From JAJFIE01 sp964344255 (GTDB taxonomy: Bacteria; Pseudomonadota; Alphaproteobacteria; Rhodospirillales; Casp-alpha2), in contig CAYFMQ010000001.1 of NCBI GenBank assembly GCA_964344255.1, positions 62,001 through 126,000 on the forward strand: a stretch of 64,000 bases of DNA, read 5' to 3'. The position numbers and the translations under genes are program-made. Under the pieces are notes generated by a model. That model had not been told where the DNA came from. It searched no databases and saw nothing but the letters and a program-made list of their open reading frames with translations. Shown here in pieces: positions 34,241 through 42,984 of the stretch. How positions within the stretch are numbered: position 1 is the first letter of the stretch; every line of letters begins with the position of its first letter.

Positions 34241-36110
34241 CCATCATCTGGTTGAGACGTCTGGCGAAGGCCTGCGGATCGGCCGGCGGTTCGCCCTCCA
34301 GAATGCGCGCCTGATCGAGAAGCAACTGGGCAGCCTCGTCAAGGGCCGCGTTGCCTTCGCTGGATTTCTCCGCATCGGCGGCAAGCGCCTTGATCATGGA
34401 GTGCCCCGGGTTGATTTCCATAATGCGCTTTGAAAGCCCCTCGGCGCCGAGTTGCTGATGCTGTTTCAGCATCCGTTCCAGATGGATGTCCATGTCGCCT
34501 TCGTCGGCGACGAGGCAGACGGCGCTGTCGGTCAGGCGTGACGAGGTCCTGACGTCCTTCACGTCTTCACCAAGGGCAACCTTGATACGCGCGACCAGGG
34601 CATCCATCCCCGGTGCATCGGAAGCTTTTTCTTTCTCCTTCGCATCATCCTTGTCGTCGCCGGCAACCTGATCCAGGTCATCGCCGGCCCGCGTCACCGA
34701 CTTGAACGGTTTTTCCTGAAACTGGCCGACGGCCTGAATCCAGAAATCGTCGATGGGATCGGTCAGCAGCAGGACTTCGACGCCCTTGGCGCGAAAACCC
34801 TCCAGTTGGGGACTACGCTCAACCTGCCCCTTGTCTTCGCCGGTGATGTAGTAGATCGCGTCCTGGCCTTCCTTCATGCGTTCGACATAACCTGACAGGC
34901 TGACGAGACCGTCATCTGCGGTGGAGCGGAAACGGCTGATTTCCAGAACGCTGTCGCGGTTCTCGAAGTCCTCGTACAGGCCTTCCTTGACGACGGCGCC
35001 GAAGTTGTCCCAGAAGGTTGCGTACTCTTCCGGCTTCTTCTCCGCTTTCTTTTTCAGCTCGCCCAGAATTCGCTTTACCAGTCCCTTGCGGATTTTCGCC
35101 AGCTTGGGGTCCTTTTGCAGCATTTCCCGGCTGATGTTGAGCGACAGGTCTTCCGAATCCACGACGCCCCGCACGAACCGCAGGTAGGGCGGCAGCAATT
35201 CCTCACAGTCGTCGGTGATGAACACCCTGTTGACGTACAGCTTCACCTTGTTCTTGCGTTCGCCATTGAACAGGTCCCAGGGCCGCATGCCCGGCACGAA
35301 CAGCAGGTTTATGTAGGACAGGACGCCTTCCACCTTGTTATGGACCGTCAGCCACGGCTCATCGAAAGCATGCGCCGCGTGATGGTAGAATTCCTTGTAC
35401 TGGTCGTCGGTGATGTCCTTCTTGTCCCTTGTCCACAAGGCGGCGGCGGAGGTCAGGGCCTCATCTTCGCCATCCTTGCCGCCCAGGAGGTATACCGGCA
35501 CGCCGATATGATCGGAATAGGTCTTCACCACGTTGCGGATGCGTGTGTCGTCCAGGTATTCCTTGTCTTCCTTGGTGATGTGCAAAATGACATCCGTGCC
35601 GCAGGTCTCGCGTTCACCGTCAGCGATGGAATAGGTGCCGCGGCCGTCCGATTCCCAAACCCATGCCTTGTCATCGCCGGCCTTGCGGGTCACGACTTCG
35701 ACCTTGTCGGAAACCATGAAGGCGGAATAGAAACCGACCCCGAACTGGCCGATCAGCGACATGTCCGCGTCCTTGTTGCCGGAAAGCTGTTCCGTAAACG
35801 CCTGGGTGCCGGAACGCGCTATGGTGCCGAGCAAATCCGTCAGTTCTTCCCGGCTCATGCCGATACCGTTGTCGGAAACGCTCAGCGTCTTGTTTTTCTT
35901 ATCAATGCTAAGATTGACCCGGTATTCGCCACCGGCGGCGTCGGCCAGCTTTTCGTTCGTCAGGGCCTCATAACGAAGTTTGTCACAGGCATCGGAGGCG
36001 TTCGAAATCAGCTCACGCAGGAAAATTTCCTTGTGGCTGTAAAGCGAGCGGGCGACGATATCGAGGAGCTTGCCGACCTCGGCCTGGAACGTAAATGTTT
36101 CTTGCGTCAT
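34227..36110 (-). CDS. htpG: Molecular chaperone HtpG (bacterial Hsp90)
   Basis: 627 residues, full length for HtpG. The N-terminal ATPase (about 1-215) has RELISNASDACDKLR, the DNGIGM motif and GQFGVGFYS. The middle domain follows, and the C-terminal dimerisation domain ends QMMEKSL. HtpG is a cytoplasmic ATP-dependent foldase acting with DnaK. Residues about 480-500 contain an acidic/Lys-rich linker (DDKDDAKEKEKAS), a local feature. ATG 36110 is directly before TQETFTFQAE, the usual N-terminus. pcm starts divergently 103 bases away, so a shared heat-shock-type promoter region is plausible, but no sigma32 site was identified. Confidence 0.97.
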   Translation of the reverse strand: MTQETFTFQAEVGKLLDIVARSLYSHKEIFLRELISNASDACDKLRYEALTNEKLADAAGGEYRVNLSIDKKNKTLSVSDNGIGMSREELTDLLGTIARSGTQAFTEQLSGNKDADMSLIGQFGVGFYSAFMVSDKVEVVTRKAGDDKAWVWESDGRGTYSIADGERETCGTDVILHITKEDKEYLDDTRIRNVVKTYSDHIGVPVYLLGGKDGEDEALTSAAALWTRDKKDITDDQYKEFYHHAAHAFDEPWLTVHNKVEGVLSYINLLFVPGMRPWDLFNGERKNKVKLYVNRVFITDDCEELLPPYLRFVRGVVDSEDLSLNISREMLQKDPKLAKIRKGLVKRILGELKKKAEKKPEEYATFWDNFGAVVKEGLYEDFENRDSVLEISRFRSTADDGLVSLSGYVERMKEGQDAIYYITGEDKGQVERSPQLEGFRAKGVEVLLLTDPIDDFWIQAVGQFQEKPFKSVTRAGDDLDQVAGDDKDDAKEKEKASDAPGMDALVARIKVALGEDVKDVRTSSRLTDSAVCLVADEGDMDIHLERMLKQHQQLGAEGLSKRIMEINPGHSMIKALAADAEKSSEGNAALDEAAQLLLDQARILEGEPPADPQAFARRLNQMMEKSL

Positions 36111-36213
36111 GACGAAATATTCTCTCCCATAATACTGCTAACAAGGGGCGGAGGAGATATGTGCCGAAATTCCCGGCAGTGCAAGACCCAAAAGACCCAT
36201 AAAGGCCAATGAC

Positions 36214-36891
36214 ATGAACGAGGAAAAGGCAATCATCGCAGCCAAGCGCAGAATGATGGAAGCGATCCGCCTCGATATCAGGGAAACCGCCGGCTGGACC
36301 GGGTTAAAGACATTTTCCGATAAGGTCATGCAGGCCATGGAAACGGTGCCCCGCCACGCCTTTTACGATTCCGTGGAGCCATATTACGCCTACGCCAACC
36401 GTCCCGGCCCCATCGGTCACGGGCAGACCATCTCGCAACCCTACATGGTCGCCCTGATGACGGAACTGCTGGATCTCACCCCTGAGGACCGCGTGCTGGA
36501 AATCGGCACCGGCTGCGGTTATCAATCGGCGATCCTGGCGGAACTGTCCGCCCAGGTTTTCTCCATTGAAGTCATTGCCGAACTGGCGGACATGGCCCGG
36601 GAACGCCTGGAAAAACTGGGCTATGGCGAAAAAATACGGATACGCCACGGTGACGGCTTCGACGGCTGGCCCGAAGAAGCGCCGTTTGACGCCATTATCG
36701 TTACCGCCGCCCCGATCGAAGTCCCCGAAAAACTGTTACAGCAACTGAAACCGGGCGGACGTCTGGTCATACCGCTAGGCCACCCCCATGAGAGGCAAAT
36801 GCTCTATAAGTACACCAGAAAACAGGACGGCGAGATGGATGAATTCGCCGTATTGCCTGTTGCCTTTGTTCCCATGCTGCCGCAAAAGTAA
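36214..36891 (+). CDS. pcm: Protein-L-isoaspartate O-methyltransferase
   Basis: 225 residues. It methylates isoaspartyl residues with SAM to start repair of aged proteins. The SAM motif is VLEIGTGCGYQSAILAEL (motif I), with FDAIIVTAAPIEVPEKLLQQLKPGGRLVIP as the later family block (written here in two linked pieces), and GHGQTISQPYMVA is the Pcm signature at about 68-80. Length is normal. ATG 36214 follows a purine-poor leader, but GAACGAGG-type sequence begins just inside the gene; the start is supported by alignment to the usual basic N-terminus. It diverges from htpG, consistent with protein repair. Confidence 0.94.
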   Translation: MNEEKAIIAAKRRMMEAIRLDIRETAGWTGLKTFSDKVMQAMETVPRHAFYDSVEPYYAYANRPGPIGHGQTISQPYMVALMTELLDLTPEDRVLEIGTGCGYQSAILAELSAQVFSIEVIAELADMARERLEKLGYGEKIRIRHGDGFDGWPEEAPFDAIIVTAAPIEVPEKLLQQLKPGGRLVIPLGHPHERQMLYKYTRKQDGEMDEFAVLPVAFVPMLPQK

Positions 36892-36931
36892 GACACCTTA
36901 CCTGTTCTTGAATCCACGGAAACATCAAAGA

Positions 36932-37576
36932 ATGACCAAGCCGAATCACCTTATCGACGGTCCCGCCAAGGCCCCGGCCACCATCATCCTGGCCCATGGC
37001 GCCGGGGCGCCCATGGACAGCCCTTTCATGCAGGCTTTCGCGGAAGGTATTGCAACGGAGGGCTTAAGGTGCGTCCGCTTCGAATTCCCTTACATGGCGG
37101 AACGGCGTGAAACGGGGAAGAAAAAACCGCCCAACCGCATGCCGGTGTTGATGGAATGCTGGCAGGGCGTGCTTGATACCTACCGGGGAACACCCGTCGT
37201 CATCGGCGGCAAGTACCTGGGCGGACGGGTCGCCAGCATGCTCGCCGCCGAATTGGACCAAGCAGGCGATCCGGTAATGGGCCTTGCCTGTCTGGGTTAC
37301 CCCTTCCACCCGCCGGGAAAGCCCGAAAACCTCCGTCTGGATCATTTCGCCGAATTGCGGACCCCGACCCTGATCCTGCAGGGAACCCGCGATCCCTTCG
37401 GCACCCGAGAGGAAGTGGGCGATTACGATTTGCCACCCTGTGTCGACGTGCACTGGCTGGAGGACGGCGAACACGGCTTCAAGCCAAGAAAGAAATCCGG
37501 CCGCACGGAAGAGCAGAACTGGCTCGAAGCCATAGACGCCTTATGCGCCTTCACCCGCCAACACGCCGGTCTTTAG
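36932..37576 (+). CDS. Alpha/beta hydrolase-fold protein (KANL3/Tex30-like) with Tyr at the nucleophile position
   Basis: 214 residues. ILAHGAGAPMDSPFM near the start, FPYMAERRETGKK, and PTLILQGTRDPFGTREE match the KANL3/Tex30-type hydrolases. Family members read GGKSMGGR at the nucleophile elbow; here it is GGKYLGGR with Tyr95 (codon TAC), so the serine is absent although the Asp (GTRDPFG) and His (DGEHGFKP) remain. The protein may be non-hydrolytic or use another residue. ATG 36932 agrees with the family N-terminus; an upstream start at 36788 would overlap pcm. The RHH gene begins 10 bases after the stop. Confidence 0.82.
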   Translation: MTKPNHLIDGPAKAPATIILAHGAGAPMDSPFMQAFAEGIATEGLRCVRFEFPYMAERRETGKKKPPNRMPVLMECWQGVLDTYRGTPVVIGGKYLGGRVASMLAAELDQAGDPVMGLACLGYPFHPPGKPENLRLDHFAELRTPTLILQGTRDPFGTREEVGDYDLPPCVDVHWLEDGEHGFKPRKKSGRTEEQNWLEAIDALCAFTRQHAGL

Positions 37577-37586
37577 GAAAGGCGCC

Positions 37587-37814
37587 ATGAACGCCGATGA
37601 CCATGTCCTGAAAAAGCATTCGGTGATGATCGCCGGTCATAATACCAGCGTATCGGTGGAAAATATTTTCTGGCGTGAGCTGCAACGGATCGCCAAGGCT
37701 GAAAACCAGTCCCTAAACGCCCTCATCGCCCACATCGATGAAACCCGGGAGGGCAACCTGTCCAGCGCCATCCGGGTCTTTGTCCTGCAAAACCTCGGCA
37801 AAACCGAAGTTTAG
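37587..37814 (+). CDS. Ribbon-helix-helix domain protein
   Basis: 75 residues. The sequence has the order seen in alphaproteobacterial RHH_4-type small proteins: HSVMIAGHNTSVSVENIFW (strand and turn), then two helices, LQRIAKAENQSLNALIAHIDE, ending LSSAIRVFVLQNL. RHH proteins bind DNA as dimers, and this one could be a small repressor or toxin-antitoxin-like regulator, but no partner toxin is adjacent. ATG 37587 follows AGGAAAGGCGCC. Its stop overlaps the end of the converging AsmA gene by 4 bases. Confidence 0.85.
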   Translation: MNADDHVLKKHSVMIAGHNTSVSVENIFWRELQRIAKAENQSLNALIAHIDETREGNLSSAIRVFVLQNLGKTEV

Positions 37815-40800
37815 AACTTCAAAATCTGCTTCAGGATATCCTGGGGCTGGATTTGCTGCGGCTCCGGCTGAGGTTGCTGCTGGGGCTGGGATTGCGGCAC
37901 CGGCAGCCCTTCTTCCGTCTGGGTCTGCGCTTCAGGCTGTGGTGGAGGAGTCTGTTGTTGTTGAGTGGTCGTGCCGCCGCCAAGAACGCCGCCAAGCACG
38001 CCCTGCAGAATACCACTGGCGCCGGGAAGTTTTTCATCCAGCTTCTCAAGGCCCGGCAGTGGCACGCCACCGCCTGCGCCGAGGGAAGCAGTTTCCAGTT
38101 TCACCGTCGGTGAATCCAGCGCGCCTGTTATCCGGAAAGGCAGTTCCTGCGGTGCGCCCGCTTTCTGGACCAGCAACTGACTCAGGATGTTCTGCGCCAG
38201 CTTCATGACGCCGGAAACATCCATTTGCCAGTTCGCCAGGTCCACACTACCGGCGGCGGAGCCGTTACCGAAACCGGAAGCCAGTCTGAAATCGCCGATC
38301 TGGGCGACGCCCCTGCTGACGACGAAAGACCCTGTTGCATCGGCCAGGCCGTCACCCGGCTGTCCGCTCAGTCCCGCGCCAATCTGTCCGAAACTCTGCA
38401 CCAGGCCCAGAATACCGGCAAACGGCGTTCCCTTGGCGGAGCCCTGGACATCCAGGCCTTTCAGTAGGAAGGAGCCGTTCCCGTCCAGGGCGGAGACCAT
38501 ATCGGCGACGCTCGCGCCACTGGCCTTCAAGGAGGTCTCGAACGTGAAAGCCCCGGCGGCAGACGGCTTGCCAATAAGGCTGGAAAGCATGTTCGAGATA
38601 CTGGCGTTTTCAAAACTGAGCGTCGCATCGGCGCTCGGCAATCCCTGGGCGTTGACCAGACCCTTCACATTGACCCGGCCGCCAAACAGGCTCCCCGTCA
38701 CCCGATCCGCTTTCAGCACGCCATTCGTCAACGAAGCGATGATGTCGGCGTTCTCCAACCGGTAGGAATCGTAAATGATGGCGTCTGACCTGACGCGGAA
38801 ATCACCGTTGAGGCTGTTCAGCGCCGAAAGATCGAGCGGATCGTCGGACCAGGGCGCGCCGGACGTCAGGACCGGCCGCGGCGTCACACCGAACGAACGG
38901 GGTGCGAGGGCGGTGTTTTTCCCGGCAGGTATAAACGGATCAACGATAAATTCGTTGGTGGTGAGGTCGGCGATGACTTTGGGAACCGGGCCGTCCAGTC
39001 GAACCCTGGTCGAACCGTTGAATGCGACCTTGCCCAGGGAACCGGACAGACCCTCCAGCGATATATCATCCGCGCCGCCGGACACATTGGCGGCAACATC
39101 CAGACCGCCGATATTGCCGGAAGGCGTATAGTCAACGCCGAACGAGCGGAGCAGCTTGACGAGGTCGCCGTGTTTGAGGGTTACGGCGCCGTCAACGAGA
39201 TCCTTCAGGGGCAGCAGGGAAATGCCGCCATCGAACGTCGCCTTGCCGCCAGCCGCGGAAAGATTCGCCTTGATCGTGGGCTGCAGCATCGGGCCATCAA
39301 ACTTGGCCGACGTCGATACAGCGCCCAAAGCCTTCGCCGAAACCGGTAGTTCCACGCCCAGCAGGCCGGCAAGCTTCTCGACCGACTTGGCCTTGAAATC
39401 CGCTTCCAGGCCATCAAACCGCGGATTGCCGCCAAGTTCGGAAACCGTTCCGGAGACTGAAGCCGCCGCCCCGGCCAGGTTGGCGACACTGGCTTTCTTG
39501 ATCTTCAGATCACCGCTGAACAAGGTGCCGTCAAAGGCGATATCCTTGATTTGCACACCCTGGTGGACGACCTCGCCGACGCTGGCGATCAGGTTGGCGT
39601 CAAACCTGGTCAAGGCGTTCAGTACTGCCAGGGGGTTGGCGGCGGCGTCACCTGTGCTGGTGGCTTCACTTCCTGCCCCGGCTGAGCCACCGTCCTCTGC
39701 GACTTTACCGGAAGCACCGGGCTGGATCGCATCCGCCGAGCCGGAGTCCATAACGGGCAGATAGCCATCGAGATCGATCTGGTCCAGGACGATACTGGCG
39801 CCGAAAGCCGGGCGCTTCCGGAGCGCAATCGTAATGCCGCCATTCAGGCGGGACCGGTCAAAACCGACATCGATCCCGCTAACCTGAATGTTTTTGGGCG
39901 TCACCTTCAGTTTTCCCATGGCCGTAATGTGACGCAGCCGTCCATTGGGCAGCTTCGGCATGTCAAGCTGCAGCCAACTGCTCAACCGGCGGGTATCGCC
40001 GATAGACACCTCTAATTCGCCATCAAACACCGGTCCTTCATCCTGGGCGCTCATAAACCCGAAGAGAGCGACATCCGTCGTTCCGGGCAACTGTGCAGTG
40101 AACTGGCTGAGTGTAATCTCGCCGCTCGACAGCTCGGCGTTCAGGCGGACCGGACCGGCTTTTTCCCCCTGATAAGTCATGGCGTCGATGCCGAGCGCCA
40201 GGGATGCTGAAATATTATCAGGGATGGTGAAGTTCTCTGCAGCACCCGATACCGTGGCGAGGGAAGCGGCATCGTTCCCTCCAACTGAACCGGAAACGGA
40301 GGAGGCCGCACTTTCAGCTTCGCCTTCGCCACCCTCCGTCTGGGCGGTAAAAGGCTGCATGGCGAGGAAGGTGTCCAGGTTGACGTGATTGATATTGAAC
40401 TCCGCGGCGGCGGAGAGCATGTCACCCAGGCCGGCTGTCACGATGCCCGTAGCGGAAGCATCCCCCAGCTTGAGCGCCAGCGTGCCGATATCTATATTCG
40501 ATGCGGTCGCGGTTACGTCCCCGTCGGCTGAAAACGGTTGGTTAACGCCACCCGGCAAGCCTTCGGCACCTGAGACAGCGTTGATGACGGCGGCCAATGA
40601 CTGTCCTTCCGCCTTCAATTTCCCGGTGAACTTCGCATCTTCAGACAGGTTGACGACGTTCCCCTGCAGAATCACGGAAGCATCCGCCTGGGGGGAGCTG
40701 ATTTTCGCGTTGATGGGAACGGTTCGGCCCTGAAACACGCCGTCTATCCCGATTTCATAGGCAATGGGGATATTGCGAATCTTAAGCGACCCGATGCTTT

Positions 40801-41425
40801 CAAACGGGCCGTTCAGCGAGGCGGCCTTGAGGGTTGCGTTCAGCGCTTCGGCGCGTTCTTCCGTGGCCGTCCGTGCATCGCGATAGACAATCGTTCCGTT
40901 GACGATTTCAAAGTTATCCAGTTGCAATGCCGGGCCAGACGCCTGAGTTGCATCAGAAACGGATTGCCCTGTCGAAAGATCGATGCTGGTGCTGGACGTT
41001 TCGCTGCTTAATGCCGACGCCGACGATTTTTCATCAAAGGCCTCGAACACCCAGTTCTGACGACCATCGGCCAATACTTCCAGAACCACGACGGGGTTTT
41101 CAATCCTGACCTTGGTGACCTGAATTTCGCCGCCCAGCAAGGGGCCAAGCGCCACATTGACGGCAAGGGAACCCAGTTCCGCCATATGAGGCTCTGAACC
41201 GCCCTCGATATTGGCGAATGTCACCTCGTTTGCAACGACGGCAGGCGACGGCAGCACAGCGATCTTGATATCACCGCCGATAACCATGTCACGCCCCGTC
41301 AGGGATTTAACCTGCGCCGTTATATCCGACTTGTAGGTGTTCCAGTCGATAAAACTGGGGCCGATCAATACCCCCGCCACGGCAAGGATAATAAGCGTAA
41401 CAAATCCGATCAGCAGTTTCCGCAC
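37811..41425 (-). CDS. AsmA-family envelope protein
   Basis: 1204 residues. An N-terminal transmembrane anchor (about 5-25) is followed by the AsmA N-terminal domain (DWNTYKSDITAQVKSLTGRD and GDIKIAVLPSPAV). After this come a very long repetitive beta-rich region (about 150-1070) with GLxxD-type strands, and a final Gln/Pro-rich tail (about 1140-1200) around TTTQQQQTPPPQPE. AsmA-like proteins span the periplasm and are thought to move phospholipids between membranes (known for the YhdP/TamB/AsmA group). The Gln/Pro tail is unusual. It is divergent from no close gene; glycerate kinase ends 60 bases upstream of its start on the same strand. Confidence 0.9.
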   Translation of the reverse strand: MRKLLIGFVTLIILAVAGVLIGPSFIDWNTYKSDITAQVKSLTGRDMVIGGDIKIAVLPSPAVVANEVTFANIEGGSEPHMAELGSLAVNVALGPLLGGEIQVTKVRIENPVVVLEVLADGRQNWVFEAFDEKSSASALSSETSSTSIDLSTGQSVSDATQASGPALQLDNFEIVNGTIVYRDARTATEERAEALNATLKAASLNGPFESIGSLKIRNIPIAYEIGIDGVFQGRTVPINAKISSPQADASVILQGNVVNLSEDAKFTGKLKAEGQSLAAVINAVSGAEGLPGGVNQPFSADGDVTATASNIDIGTLALKLGDASATGIVTAGLGDMLSAAAEFNINHVNLDTFLAMQPFTAQTEGGEGEAESAASSVSGSVGGNDAASLATVSGAAENFTIPDNISASLALGIDAMTYQGEKAGPVRLNAELSSGEITLSQFTAQLPGTTDVALFGFMSAQDEGPVFDGELEVSIGDTRRLSSWLQLDMPKLPNGRLRHITAMGKLKVTPKNIQVSGIDVGFDRSRLNGGITIALRKRPAFGASIVLDQIDLDGYLPVMDSGSADAIQPGASGKVAEDGGSAGAGSEATSTGDAAANPLAVLNALTRFDANLIASVGEVVHQGVQIKDIAFDGTLFSGDLKIKKASVANLAGAAASVSGTVSELGGNPRFDGLEADFKAKSVEKLAGLLGVELPVSAKALGAVSTSAKFDGPMLQPTIKANLSAAGGKATFDGGISLLPLKDLVDGAVTLKHGDLVKLLRSFGVDYTPSGNIGGLDVAANVSGGADDISLEGLSGSLGKVAFNGSTRVRLDGPVPKVIADLTTNEFIVDPFIPAGKNTALAPRSFGVTPRPVLTSGAPWSDDPLDLSALNSLNGDFRVRSDAIIYDSYRLENADIIASLTNGVLKADRVTGSLFGGRVNVKGLVNAQGLPSADATLSFENASISNMLSSLIGKPSAAGAFTFETSLKASGASVADMVSALDGNGSFLLKGLDVQGSAKGTPFAGILGLVQSFGQIGAGLSGQPGDGLADATGSFVVSRGVAQIGDFRLASGFGNGSAAGSVDLANWQMDVSGVMKLAQNILSQLLVQKAGAPQELPFRITGALDSPTVKLETASLGAGGGVPLPGLEKLDEKLPGASGILQGVLGGVLGGGTTTQQQQTPPPQPEAQTQTEEGLPVPQSQPQQQPQPEPQQIQPQDILKQILKF

Positions 41426-41485
41426 TGATTGCTTTCCCTAGGTTAGTCTTTTCCGTTTATGAATTAAATCAAACACCCGAATGAC

Positions 41486-42751
41486 TTAACCGTCTACCAG
41501 AATCACCCTGAAATCGTTCACATTTGTGAAAGTCGGACCGGATATGACCAGATCGCCGATCTTGTCGAAATATCCATAGGCATCATTGTTAGCCAGAACC
41601 TGGGCGGCATTAAGGCCGCGTTCCTCGGCGCGGCTCAGTGTATCCGGCGTGATGATGGCGCCCGCATTGTCTTCCGTGCCGTCGATGCCGTCGGTATCGC
41701 AGGCGATGGCGTGAATGCCTTCCTCGCCGTTCAGGGCCTCGGCCATTGCCAGCATGTACTCGCTGTTTCTACCGCCCCGGCCATTCCCTTTCACGATCAC
41801 GGTCGTTTCACCGCCGGATATCAAGGCCGTGCGTTCACCCCGTTGCTTCGTCGCAAGCGCCAGCGCCGCATGGTCGCGGGCAACAGCGCAGGCTTCGCCT
41901 TCAATGGCGTCGCCCAGGATGACGGCTGCGTAACCGGCCTCTTCCGCTATTTTCGCGGCGACTTCAAGGCTTGCCTGCGGCAGGGCGACGAGGCTGGTTT
42001 CATTGGCGGAGAGGCGCGGATCACCGGGCTTGGGGGTTTCATCCTCTTCCGCTTCAAGCACGCGTTTTACCGTTTCCGGCGGCTCGATCCCGTACTTATC
42101 AAGGATAGCGCGGGCATCGGCATAGGTGGTCTCGTCGACCACCGTCGGACCGGATGCGATGACGGAGGGATCGTCGCCCGGGACATCGGAAATCAACAGC
42201 GAAATCACCCGGGCCGGAGCGGCCGCCGCCGCCAGCCTACCGCCCTTGATGGCGGAAAGGTGCTTTCTGACGCAATTCATCTCGCTGATCGTCGCGCCGC
42301 ATTTCAGCAATGCCTTGTTGACGGCCTGCTTGTCTTTCAGGATCATGCCGTCCGCCGGCATGGTCAGCAGGGCCGATCCGCCACCCGAAATCAGGCACAA
42401 CATGACGTCATTGGCATCCAGCCCGCGGGCCAGTTCAAGGATGCGTTCCGCCGCATCGAGGCCGTTCTGGTCCGGCACCGGGTGCGCCGCCTCGACGATC
42501 TCGATATGATCGCATTCCACGCCATAGTCATAGCGCGTCACGACAAGTCCGCTTAACGGGCCATCCCAGTTTTCCTCGACGGCTTTCGCCATGGCGGCAG
42601 ACGCCTTGCCGGCGCCGACAACGACAAGGCGCTTTCCATCCTCGATTTTCGGCAGGTACGGCGGCACACAGGTTCGCGGCATGGCTGCTTCCACGGCCGC
42701 ATCGAACATCTGGCGAAGCAGGGCGCGCTGGTCAGTGTTGTTTTCAGTCAT
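41486..42751 (-). CDS. Glycerate 2-kinase (MOFRL/DUF4147 family)
   Basis: 421 residues. This family phosphorylates D-glycerate at C2 to 2-phosphoglycerate. VVVGAGKASAAMAKAVE (N-terminal), LCLISGGGSALLTMPADG and SEMNCVRKHLSAIKGGRLA mark the first domain; ALISGGETTVIVKGNGRGGRNSE and DTDGIDG mark the MOFRL domain. ATG 42751 has AGGAAAG upstream; an in-frame earlier start at 42838 lacks one. It fits the neighbouring glycolate genes: glyoxylate made from glycolate can go to glycerate and then to 2-phosphoglycerate. Whether it is transcribed with those genes is unknown. Confidence 0.92.
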   Translation of the reverse strand: MTENNTDQRALLRQMFDAAVEAAMPRTCVPPYLPKIEDGKRLVVVGAGKASAAMAKAVEENWDGPLSGLVVTRYDYGVECDHIEIVEAAHPVPDQNGLDAAERILELARGLDANDVMLCLISGGGSALLTMPADGMILKDKQAVNKALLKCGATISEMNCVRKHLSAIKGGRLAAAAAPARVISLLISDVPGDDPSVIASGPTVVDETTYADARAILDKYGIEPPETVKRVLEAEEDETPKPGDPRLSANETSLVALPQASLEVAAKIAEEAGYAAVILGDAIEGEACAVARDHAALALATKQRGERTALISGGETTVIVKGNGRGGRNSEYMLAMAEALNGEEGIHAIACDTDGIDGTEDNAGAIITPDTLSRAEERGLNAAQVLANNDAYGYFDKIGDLVISGPTFTNVNDFRVILVDG

Positions 42752-42903
42752 GAAGGTCTTTCCTAAGTGGTACCGCATCCTCATTTGAGGGGATAGGTTT
42801 TGGCCCAAAGTCGGAGATAAATCAATGCAAACAGCCATATTGCGGCCAGAAAGACGACAAAATTACGATCAGAGGGAATATTCTTTGGCGCTTATATTCA
42901 AAT

Positions 42904-42933
42904 TTGATAAATTATTTTTTCATAAATTAGATT
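42904..42933 (+). promoter_or_regulatory. Candidate sigma70-like promoter before the binding protein gene
   Basis: TTGATA (42904-42909) and TAGATT (42928-42933) are spaced by 18 bases in a markedly AT-rich part of the divergent gap between glycerate kinase and the binding protein gene. The 5' leader would be about 45 bases with a strong ribosome site, AAGGGGGAGG. Spacing and AT content support it, but the boxes are imperfect. Confidence 0.35.
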
Positions 42934-42984
42934 CTTGTGGAAATCGAAACTATCGGTTCCGAAAAAAATAATAAGGGGGAGGTT

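Noticed and set aside
35115..36212. 365-codon frame antisense to htpG
   Set aside because: htpG is certain in the opposite strand; the antisense frame shows no motif.
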